Positions 21,052 to 30,745 of a stretch of DNA of 64,000 bases are shown in pieces. Each line of letters opens with the position of its first letter. Position 1 is the first letter of the stretch. A program made the position numbers and the translations under genes. This DNA comes from Phascolomyces articulosus (taxonomy: Eukaryota > Mucoromycota > Mucoromycetes > Mucorales > Lichtheimiaceae), in the NCBI GenBank assembly GCA_025677815.1, contig JAIXMP010000003.1, positions 558,001 through 622,000 of the forward strand, read 5' to 3'. Below the pieces are notes generated by a model that worked only from the letters and a program-made list of their open reading frames with translations, made no database searches and was not told the origin of the DNA.

Positions 21052-24000
21052 TTATACGAACACAGGTCGTACAGAGGATGTTTGGGTTTTTCTAGAATAA
21101 GGATGAATTGAGTAGAGTACAGGTTCACTGATTGGAATGGATACAATAATATTCGACTGTTGAGTGGAGTGCGCAGTGGTTGTTACCTCAGCGTTTGGAT
21201 ATTTCATAATATATCCATCCAATCCAGCTAAATCTGGTTCAAAGGATCGAACTATTCGTAATATAATATTGCAAGGCTCTATATATAACATTCACAAGTG
21301 AATGATATTTAGTATATTATAAAGTTATTATAACTCTTTCTTTATTACCTGTCCAGCCCGGGTAACGTAATTCAACTTTGGCTTTCAGTTTATAACATAG
21401 AGGTGTTGTTGGTACGAAATCATTTGATACGGGCCAATAAACTTGTGTGGTTCGATCAGGATTGGTGATCTATTTTAGTAATAAGCGTGATAAAGTGGTC
21501 GTGAATATAAAAATATCCAAAATGAAAATAAAGCCTAACTTTTGACCATAGAGGCTCTCCTTTAAAAAAATTAGCCTTACTTCTATTGCGATGTCATAAA
21601 TATCACTTGAATTATAGATATTTGCCTCGACATCCAGGCTAACACGGATATCAGATTTGAATTTGAGTGGTTTATCAATATTAGGTTGTGGACTGGTAAT
21701 TTCAGCACTGGTATGTTTAACAGCGTTATCCATATCCAAATCCAATGGGAGAAATTCCTTTTTAAACAAATCAGTTAATCGCAGTGAAAGTTATTTACTA
21801 AAGTAAAACAGAATAAAAATGCTCACTTACTGTTAAGAATGAATGTAATCCAACCCATTTAGCTGCTGTGGGATCAGTGCTTATTTTCATAAGAATACTT
21901 CTTAGATCACCAATAGATAATTTTTGATACATATCCTTATCGATGAACCTAAATTGTGAAATAGATTAGAAAATCGGAAGTGATATCCAATCCATAAAGA
22001 CGATATTTTTTAACATACTTCGACATCTGGTCAATACGATTAACAAAGGAGATAAAAATACTTTGAAACTTGATAGCAGGACTGGTTCTAATGTATAGAT
22101 AGAGAGCTTGGTTATTAGATTCGTCATCATAGCTTCATAATGTTGACTTTTCCTATAGCAACAGAGACTTACGCTAGCATATCTTTGATCACTCCAAATG
22201 TCCATATAATTCCAACGAGTATACGGAAATAGATTGCTACTTGTAGATTCTTTGATGATAGACCGATAAAACAGTACTGCATAATATAGGATGCTTGTAA
22301 TAGATCGGCAGCAGCAATTTGAGCAGTGGCTGAAAATGAAGAAGTACCAAAGTTTTGTTTTATCTAATATATTACATACGTAAATAATCAATAATAGAAT
22401 ATTCTCATATATGATAATAAAACAAAAGAACATAGCATTTCCTTACCCTTAATACCAATTCATAACATTCTAAATATGCAATTGCCAGGTGAACGATTCC
22501 AGATGGTTTTAATGTACTAATGTATTTATAGTTTCTATAAAGATAACAACGGTAATAATGGGTTAATGTCAATAAAAGTGCTCTTTTTTCATAATCAAAT
22601 ATCATACTATTCAGCACCAAAAAATATTATCTTTCACATATGCGACCCAACTTTACTTTATTGCATCCTGGCATCTAACTAGTGCTGCAGAATACTCTCC
22701 TTGCTCTGCTTGTCGCTTAATAATTTGAAGTAAATGCGATGTATTTTGTGTATAATCGGTGATATCTCGAAGACTCATCTTCGCCACTTCATATACATGT
22801 CAGCATTCAAAAACCATTTTATATAATTCATTGCTCTTCGGATCACGCTATTAAAATAAAACTATTCAATTTTTATGGGTTTAAATCCCTTACCAGTCTC
22901 TGATACGAATCCATCATAACTTGCATATTCTGGACTTTTCATCAATCCATTTTCATGAAGTGCCTAGTGAAAAAAAAGTTATACATTATTATGAAAACAA
23001 AATAAGTGCTTAATGTAATGAATTTGTCTTTTTTTTTACCCGTAAATCCTGAACACAATCTGGATATTTCCGTCGATAGTAGGCAAAATGTTGAAACATA
23101 TAAGCCGGAAGATTGGTGGCCAATGATGGCTGTGATACGACTGCATTAACAAGAAGTAGAACATGAGCAGTATCTATTCATTAGATCTATAATTAGTGGC
23201 GAATGTCTTTCAGAGACATGACAAAAAATTGTAATATTTTCAATAGTATTACTTACAACTGGGGCTTTCAGTATTAGGTTCTTTAGTCATGTATCGATGA
23301 TCAATATCGAATAAGCTTTTTCGACATTTAGCTATTCAAAAAAAACAATACAATTATAGTTTAATTATGCATTTCTCTCGACAGATTTAGTATTATTCAT
23401 AGCAAAAAAAGAAACTTACAAACAAGTTCAGGGTGCCGCTTTCCAAGTTCTTTGATACATCGATATATGGATAATAAATCTTGAGGATATCGTTTGATAT
23501 TTCCCATTAATTCTGTCATTAATAGTTTTAATGATTCTTCATTTTCAATTTCAACAACACTATAGACAATTATGATTTGTATCGTTAGCAACTATGTATT
23601 ATAATTCCTTTTTCAAGTTATTGTTTTTTCTTTCAAATTTACGCTAATAAATCATGTGTTGCAAATCGAGTTATTTGATCAAAATCATCCAATGTACCAG
23701 TCGCAATCTCCAGTTGTTCTAGATCAAATTTAAGAGGCCATCGGGTACCAATTTTTCGTAAACTATTAATTGCATTAATACGAACTTGAGGGATTTCATC
23801 ATTAAACATATCTAGAGGCAACACCAAATAAAGGATAGTTAGAAATTGAATAAAAAAAAAAGCAAGCGAGAAGAGGAAAAATATAGCAATGGGTAGCTTA
23901 CCAACAAGAGCATCAACCGCTTTGTTCACCAGATGACCATGGTACATGCAAAGTTCACAAATGGAATCTATTATAAATTTACAATATAAATATATTACAA

Positions 24001-26071
24001 TATCATTATATCGCTCAACAATATTCCATATAAATATATATTTAAAAATATACCAATAGATGCATTGCGAACTTCCTGGAACTCGTCTTCAAGACCATGA
24101 ACGAATGCACCGCAAGCGCCAGAATCCATAATACGAACTTCTTCTGACTCCATATCTTGATCCCCTGCTGGTACTGGAATTATCTATTAAAACATATTCC
24201 ATTGTAATTTATTTAATGTTGATGATACATAATTCAATACATATAAAAAAATCCATACTCACTTCATGCTTCCTTTGCATTTTTTGACGACCCACTCTAC
24301 GCTTTAATCGTGACATGATTTGTTTACTAAATGTTTGTGATAATACATCTGCATTCACATGTTGGTATGATGACATGATCACACAGGCCTTTGTTCGAAT
24401 AACCACAGATACATCGTTTACTAAGTCACAGATTTTCGTAAATGCATCATCAATCAAACGAACCCTTTCGTTTGAACCATCGTTTTGCAGCCATAAGAGA
24501 ATTTGAGGATTCAATGAACTCACAGCCCTATTGGTATCAGTTATTTACCATGAGTACAAAATGATTAATATTGCTCGTCATCCTCTCCTCCTCTCAAGAA
24601 GTATTTTGTATGTAAATACCATATGAGATTAAGTCCCCCTAATCTAACTTCTTCAAAGTCATCTCGCAGTGATATCACAGCCAAGGCATAAAGCTCATCA
24701 TAAAGTGGTGATCCGCGCAAATGCATATCCACTAATGAATCAAGAGCACTCTAAATATTGGAACGCAGTTTCTTGGTTAAAAATAACAGCACGCCATAGA
24801 GGTAGAAGGAACGAATTGGTACATAGAAAGAGCGTTTGGCTTACTTTGCGCACTCGAGGATCATTGTCCCTAACAAATCGGCTGATAAGCTTTTGAGCTT
24901 TCATTTCGCTTAGATTCTCAAGGATAACCATTTGGGAATCTTTATATGCCCTAAACACAAATGGCAAAAGTGAATAGAGCCGAATACAAACTGCACGAAC
25001 ACGATAATCAGGATCCTCAAATTCTAAAATCACTTTTTCATATAGGTCTTTCATTAATTCATAATTGACTTCGGTGGTGAATAGCTGCCGTGTCTATAAA
25101 GAATACAGAAATTAAATACTATGCTATATCATGATTAAGAGCACGTTTGTGACTCAGTCATATAAAAGCTTACCTTAAGGAAATCGTGTATGCAATTATA
25201 TAATAAAGTGCGTACTGTTGTTGAACTCGAGGATAACTATATAATAATGAAGCGTAAATATATCTTTGTTATTCATGTGCAACAAACGTATATGAATACG
25301 TGATATGAAGAGAAATCATCTATACCCGTTCAACCAAGTCTTTCAACATGAGTGGCCCATTCACTTGAGGTATCACCATAAATTTTTGAACAAGTGATAT
25401 AACAATAGACTATTTAAACAAGATGAAATCATTATTTACTATGGAAGTCCATATATAATTTTTATAAGAAATTCAGTGTATTTTACCTTGATTTCCTCAC
25501 TATTGGTTGTATGAAATATTTGTAGTAAAGAGCCTAATACTGTTTGCTGTTGATCATGTAATAATATGGGAATAACAGAGCTAACTCTTCTAAGACACTA
25601 CATAAATATAATTTAATAACATGTTGAATAAATTTATTTAGATATGAATCTAAAAAAAAGTGTACCTGTATTTGTACTTGGATGTTGGGTGACTCGAGAT
25701 CTGTCAGGCGTAGCTTTTTTTTTATTGCGCAGAAGAGCATAGGTCAGTCTCTACCCGTTCGAAGTTATCTATGTAATATTATCCAATGTACCTGCATCCA
25801 ATCAGCACCAATGGCTTGCATATAATCCATGTCATTACTGTGGATCGCGTCATTGGGATCTCTATAGAATTCCCACACGTTCAGAAAAGAGGAAACAAAG
25901 TCATTTTAAGTTTAGGGTCACATAGATCAAAAAGACGATCGCGTCTATTTCAGCAACGAATAAGATTCTCTTTTTCCCCATTTTCATTTTAACGATAGAA
26001 TTAATATTAGAAACGTACTGTGTTCTTACGCCATTATAAGAAGAGGCAAGTTCACTTGTAGAGCGCTTCAT
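21052..26071 (-). CDS. INTS4: Integrator complex subunit 4
   Basis: INTS4 is the HEAT-repeat scaffold that joins the INTS9-INTS11 endonuclease in the Integrator complex, which cleaves snRNA and nascent RNA 3' ends in the nucleus. I rebuilt 24 exons on the minus strand: 26019..26071, 25792..25861, 25666..25713, 25487..25597, 25409..25326, 25174..25236, 24845..25093, 24620..24750, 24263..24527, 24054..24183, 23902..23967, 23643..23811, 23420..23559, 23257..23331, 23040..23140, 22894..22963, 22657..22786, 22447..22534, 22173..22363, 22019..22087, 21831..21948, 21581..21757, 21349..21469 and 21052..21278. They total 2946 bp, 981 aa; human INTS4 is about 960 aa. Diagnostic stretches are VRLIDDAFTKICDLV, SGACGAFVHGLEDE, VDMFNDEIPQVR and, near the C-terminus, PLKFKSDIRVSLDVEANIY (human PLRFTSGLVVALDVDA). 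An in-frame upstream ATG at 26155 would add 28 residues; I prefer MKRSTSEL. The junction between 22894 and 22786 has competing splice choices. Confidence 0.92.
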
Positions 26072-26274
26072 GACGAAAAACCGGGATGGGGTTGCTGTTG
26101 GTTTCCAAGCAGCAGGAAAAAAAACCGGAAATGTAAGACAGCGGCAATTTAACAAGTGGTGAGAGATTAAACCAAGCTCTTTTCCAACTGGGCTGACTTA
26201 GGGACGGATTACACAACGCGCACACCTTTATTTTGCTGGCTGCTTTTTTTTTTTCTTCATTTATTATAAAAAAA
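26072..26274. promoter_or_regulatory. Divergent INTS4-SNF5 promoter region
   Basis: The two start codons are 203 bp apart and point away from each other. Both promoters must share or abut within this stretch or extend into 5' UTRs. A GC-richer block (about 26070-26220) contrasts with the surrounding AT-rich DNA. No specific factor site was identified. Confidence 0.5.
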
Positions 26275-27942
26275 ATGTCCATTCCTTTGCAAGCAAATGG
26301 GGCATATCCAACACCTAGTGGTATGCCAATGCATCATCCACAACAACAGCAACAACAACCTCCATTCCAATATTATCCACAACATCCTACTCAAATGCAA
26401 CACATGCAACAACCATTTCCATCCCATTTCCCAATGCAACAGCCTCCACCTCACATGCAACACTACCCACCTGGTTTTCAAGGACGTGTTCCATACCCCC
26501 ATCAACAACCCATGTATCCACAAATGATTAATAGAGGATTATCGCATAATTTACAAGGTGTTTATTCGACATACCCAGCACGATTAAAACAATCTGAGGA
26601 CAACGCGCTGTTATTGCCAACAAGTTACTTGAACAATAAAAAGGCACGATTTGCTCCAGAATCAGACGATGATTTTGAAGAATATGCAGAAGATTCGGAC
26701 GAAGGAACACCATCATCGGGGATGCGGACACGATCGGCCGTTGCTGCTGCACAAGCAGTCGCTAATGCTAATATAGCTGGTGGGTCGGTCCGTGCATCAG
26801 CAACACCTGGTAGCCAACAGCAACAACAAGGTCAACCAGAAATGCAATTACGTAAAGTGATTCGCAAAAAGAATCATATTTATCCGCCAGAGAGAGAACT
26901 GGAAAGAGCATCTAAAATGGAAGAAGTATTGGTACCCATTCGATTAGATATTGATTTGGACGAGATAAAGTTACGAGACGCGTTTTTGTGGAATATGAAT
27001 GGTAAAATTGAACGGAAAGGGACAGAGATAGAGAGAAGAATTGAAGGAGAATGTAAAAAAAAAAAAAAACTAATTGAATGAATATATTATTTAGAACAAT
27101 TTTTAGCACCTGAAAAGTTTGCAGAGATATTATGTGAGGATTTGGAACTTCCAGCCGTTAAGTTTGTACCACTGATTGCTGAATCAATACGGAACCAAGT
27201 GATAGATTTTGAATCGGTACACGAAGTTGAATTACCTTCAGAGAGTATTCGAGTCGTAATCAACGTAAGGCAAAAAAAAGGATCAGGGTAGATAATTGTT
27301 TATATAAAAGTATAATGTTACTAAATTCGTTTTATCTATATATCAGCTTGATTTACAAATTGGAAAAATTAATTTACGAGATCGCTTTGAATGGGATTTG
27401 AACAATACATCCAATAATGCACCCGAAATATTTAGTAAGCAATTGGCAGCCGAAGCTGGATTAGGAGGAGAATATGTTTCCATCATTGCACATGCTATTC
27501 GAGAACAACTTTACAGACATAAAAGACAATGGGTTGATGAGGTATGTGTGTATTTGAGAAAGCACAGAAATATTATCTAAGTTATATTTAAATATATATT
27601 CATTCTCATTGATATTCTGTTTTATAGTCATTAAGTGAAGAGTTGGCTGAACCACTGGTGAATGGCTTCAGAAATATAGAGGATGCAGAAAGTTGGGCGC
27701 CACAGATGGAAGTATTATCGAATGAAGAATTGGAGAAATTATTAATTGCACAAGAACGTAATATGAGGTAAAATATGGCGTCCTATTTTATACAACTTAA
27801 GAATAATTCATTCAATTACGCTTGAGCTAATTTTTTTTTTTTTTTTTGTAACAATAGACGCCTACGCCGTGAAACACGATTTAAGCGATCCAGACGACGT
27901 CAATCAGCAACACCTTCTCGACGTACTCATAATACACCCTAA
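26275..27942 (+). CDS. SNF5: SNF5/SMARCB1 subunit of SWI/SNF-type remodeler
   Basis: This is a core subunit of SWI/SNF or RSC chromatin remodelers that contacts the nucleosome. Five exons, 26275..27001, 27095..27264, 27347..27541, 27628..27767 and 27858..27942, give 438 aa. Residues 15-100 form a Pro/Gln/Met/His-rich region. Two SNF5 repeats follow: VLVPIRLDIDLDEIKLRDAF through LPAVKFVPLIAESIRNQV (about 217-285), and LDLQIGKINLRDRFEWDLNN through VSIIAHAIREQLYRHKRQW (about 299-365). A basic C-terminus (RLRRETRFKRSRRRQS) could be the nucleosome-acidic-patch-binding helix of the family. The protein is shorter than yeast Snf5 and close in size to Sfh1 and SMARCB1. Which paralog it is cannot be settled here. 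Confidence 0.93.
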
Positions 27943-28279
27943 TGCATCTCCATTCCCCCATTATTATTATTATTACTCTGTACATACGCGACACTTTAAA
28001 AGGAATATATTTTATATTAGAATAATCCAAAAACTGAATAATTATTATTACAGTTTTCATTTGGGATTGGTGTGAGAGTGACACAGACTTTTTTTTTCTT
28101 AGATGAGACCTTTTGTTTTTTGTTTTGCATAATTTTGCTTCCTGCCAAGCAATTTATAACAAATAAGAAAAAACAATTCAAAAAATCTTGGCCCTTCCAA
28201 CAAGTTTAATGTTTTTTGAACCTTAGTTTCTCCATTCCTTTTTCTTCTTTTTTCCAACACATACTCCTTTATAATAATA
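27943..28279. other. Intergenic spacer SNF5 to Trp-rich gene
   Basis: 337 bp, AT-rich, with a poly-T run near 28090. It should hold the SNF5 3' UTR and the promoter of the next gene. No ORF of note. Confidence 0.5.
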
Positions 28280-30046
28280 ATGATACCGCTAAAGGCCTTA
28301 TTTTTTTCTTTTATACTCTCCTGGCGAGGGTTGATTTTTCTATCTCTATTACTTTTGCTTTTTTGGCTTTGTCAAGATTATCCAACATGGCGGAACGACC
28401 AAATCAACAAAAATAATACTCAATCTCGATCCAATCATCATGATAACGACGTAGCCCCTCAATTTCAACAACAACAATATGATGAAAGCTCAGCCGACAA
28501 AAAGAAACCTACAGATAATGAAAATTACGAGAACAACATGAATGAAGACGACAAAGACGATCGACAACGACCCAAAAAAAAGGATGAGCTAGCACTTATT
28601 CATTATATATTGGCTATGCCGTTAGCCACTGTTTATATTGTTATTCGTGCCTTATTGGATTGCATTCGTAACGTTGTCTTTTGGACACTTTGGTTTCTCG
28701 AAAAATCGGCCCCTGTTATTGATGCCTGGCTATTTGACAAGGTGACAGTTTGGTTACCAAAGAAATATCAACAATGTGAAACGTGGTGGTTGACACGCGG
28801 GGTCTATGCCTGGCAGAACACTAAAAATTACGTGGTACACACTGCTATCCCAACAACTGTCTACTGTATTGATCAAACATGTATTGGCACAGTTCATGTA
28901 TGTCGACGAATCAACAAGACGTCTATTCAATTTGGTGATGCATGGCAACGGTTTGCTAAACAACATGATTGGAAGCAGCTGGCAAATGATATGGCGGATG
29001 TTTGGTTAGCTATTGTCTGGCAACCAATTGTCTGGGCCATTTCACGCGGTTATCGACTTGGTGCCATGATCTATTATGGTGGTCGGAACGTGTTGTGGTC
29101 ACTCAAGGATGATATCCAATGGCTTATCACTGTAGCTATTCCATCCTTATGGAAGGCCGTAACTGATACTGAGCTATATGGTCTTGTCAGTGAAGGCGCA
29201 TCCTGGTTTAGTATTCACTCCAAGTGGATTATAGCAAAAGTCTTGCAACAAGTTGTATTACCTTTATTACATAATATGCGCCGTGGTAGCATTGTATTAA
29301 TCGATGTCATCGCGTTAATTGTTGGATCCGATAGTTTCCAAACGCGATTACAAAAGATTCGAACGATCGTCTTGTCCAATATGATCTGGTGGATCGAGGA
29401 ACAAATCAACTTTTTTACGGACAACATCAACCTCTTATTACGTGTGGCGAAACCTTGCGCGACTTATTTTGGAAATGAGCTTTTACCAGCATTGACCGAG
29501 GCTTACAAGAGATTGACAAAATGGCTTTGGGATTGCTACATTAGTTATATTCGCCCAGCATTAACTGACACATATTATTTTATACAACCTACCATGATTA
29601 TCGCTTACAAATACGCATCAGACATCGCTTCCGTTCCTTTTATTACCATCTGGGAGTTTGTACAAACCGTTGGATCTGTTACTTGGGATGCTATACAACG
29701 TTACTGTCAACACTCCATCATGGCAGCCATTCCCCTTATCCAACAATCGTCATATCATACTTGGTTACTTAGCAAGCAATTTTATACACAACTTACATTA
29801 TGGCTCGACGAACAAGCTCCTTATATCATGGACGCATTTAGCAAAGCATGTAATCTTGCTATCACGAATGGTTGGGCATTAGTGACATTTGATTCCGCTG
29901 GTATGAAAGAGCAAATCATCCATGCTTCTGAATTGATGTTTGAATCGTTGGAAAGAATCATTTCTGAATGGATTAAAGAACAATCACAACCTACTGGAAC
30001 TACCACAACTGGTTATGATCATTATAATGAAAAGAAAATCAACTAA
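28280..30046 (+). CDS. Trp-rich membrane-associated protein with Pro-led amphipathic repeats
   Basis: A single uninterrupted 588-aa ORF in a window where nearly every other gene has introns. It has an N-terminal membrane segment (about residues 8-30, FSFILSWRGLIFLSLLLLLF), then a hydrophilic Asn/Asp/Gln-rich linker (about 35-100), and a second hydrophobic stretch (HYILAMPLATVYIVIRALL, about 108-126). About 460 residues of Trp- and Tyr-rich, mostly helical sequence follow. Segments often start with a hydrophobic residue plus Pro: AIPTTVYCIDQ, AIPSLWKAVTD, VLPLLHNMRRG, LLPALTEAYKRL, IRPALTDTYYF, AIPLIQQSSYH and QAPYIMDAFSK. I do not recognise the family. By analogy with apolipoprotein-like or lipid-droplet repeats it may lie along a membrane or lipid surface (inference). 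The ATG at 28280 is the first in the ORF, with an AT-rich leader. Confidence 0.8.
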   Translation: MIPLKALFFSFILSWRGLIFLSLLLLLFWLCQDYPTWRNDQINKNNTQSRSNHHDNDVAPQFQQQQYDESSADKKKPTDNENYENNMNEDDKDDRQRPKKKDELALIHYILAMPLATVYIVIRALLDCIRNVVFWTLWFLEKSAPVIDAWLFDKVTVWLPKKYQQCETWWLTRGVYAWQNTKNYVVHTAIPTTVYCIDQTCIGTVHVCRRINKTSIQFGDAWQRFAKQHDWKQLANDMADVWLAIVWQPIVWAISRGYRLGAMIYYGGRNVLWSLKDDIQWLITVAIPSLWKAVTDTELYGLVSEGASWFSIHSKWIIAKVLQQVVLPLLHNMRRGSIVLIDVIALIVGSDSFQTRLQKIRTIVLSNMIWWIEEQINFFTDNINLLLRVAKPCATYFGNELLPALTEAYKRLTKWLWDCYISYIRPALTDTYYFIQPTMIIAYKYASDIASVPFITIWEFVQTVGSVTWDAIQRYCQHSIMAAIPLIQQSSYHTWLLSKQFYTQLTLWLDEQAPYIMDAFSKACNLAITNGWALVTFDSAGMKEQIIHASELMFESLERIISEWIKEQSQPTGTTTTGYDHYNEKKIN

Positions 30047-30473
30047 AATCATTCAATCCTTGCTCCTCTTCCTTCCTCTTTTTTTTTTTTTTATAAATAT
30101 ACCCAATTCTCTTATTTATTTTATATATTATCCAACTTTTCACTGTTGTAATTCATCTTTCCCGCTTTTTCTCTCTTTTTCATGAATCAAAAAAATCATC
30201 CTTCCGTTTTCACCATCCTGTATCATAATATAACAATGAAAACACAAATATACACATGTGTCGATATTATTTCGTAAAATTCTGATAATTAAGTGTCATT
30301 TTGAAACAAATAATGCGTCGAGCAATTCTATTTGAGATGATATAACCATTTTTTTTTGAGTTGATAAAAAAAAGGTGTTATTTGTAAGTCTTGTACTATA
30401 TATTTCGTTTTAATGGAAAGGTTTGGGTGATTTTTTTCTCGATTAAAATAATAGTTCGTTCGTACAAGTAAAT
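30047..30473. other. Convergent intergenic spacer
   Basis: AT-rich sequence between the 3' ends of the Trp-rich gene (+) and the NDUFB2-like gene (-). Nothing else is visible. Confidence 0.5.
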
Positions 30474-30745
30474 CTAGTGGTGTTCTTCACCGTGGTCATC
30501 GCCGTGGTGATGATCCCAAGGGTGTTGCAAGCCCTATAATAAATTTGTATTTGCAGATTGAATACATGAACAATAATAAAAATCCAAGCTTTTCTTAAAA
30601 AATAAATTACCAACAAAACAGGACCGTCTTGCTTTGCACGGTACATCATCCAGAACCACATGGAGGCGCCAAGGGCCTTTCCAGTAAATCGGTGCCAGAA
30701 TCCAGCAAAGTGAGGGTGAAATCCAAAAGCAGAAGCGCCAGCCAT
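30474..30745 (-). CDS. NDUFB2: NDUFB2 (AGGG)-like NADH dehydrogenase subunit
   Basis: A small accessory subunit of respiratory complex I in the inner mitochondrial membrane. Two exons on the minus strand, 30611..30745 and 30474..30533, give 64 aa. HPHFAGFWHRFTGKALGASM precedes WFWMMYRAKQDGPVLLGLQH and a His/Asp-rich end (PWDHHHGDDHGEEHH). The pattern MWFWxxxRxxxD-xxxxLG-xxxPxD matches human NDUFB2 ([20 protein letters not shown]). A short membrane helix spans about residues 23-37. The phase-0 intron is 77 bp. The gene is small but has a clear stop and start, so I take it as real. Confidence 0.78.

Noticed and set aside
22769..22850. In-frame TGA in INTS4 as evidence of a pseudogene
   Set aside because: An alternative acceptor at 22787 removes it and keeps the frame, and all other exons are intact.
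25534..25740. 68-codon minus-strand ORF over INTS4 exons 3-4
   Set aside because: Reads the wrong frame in exon 4; the correct frame gives CLRRVSSVIPILLHDQQQ and continues to the next splice site.
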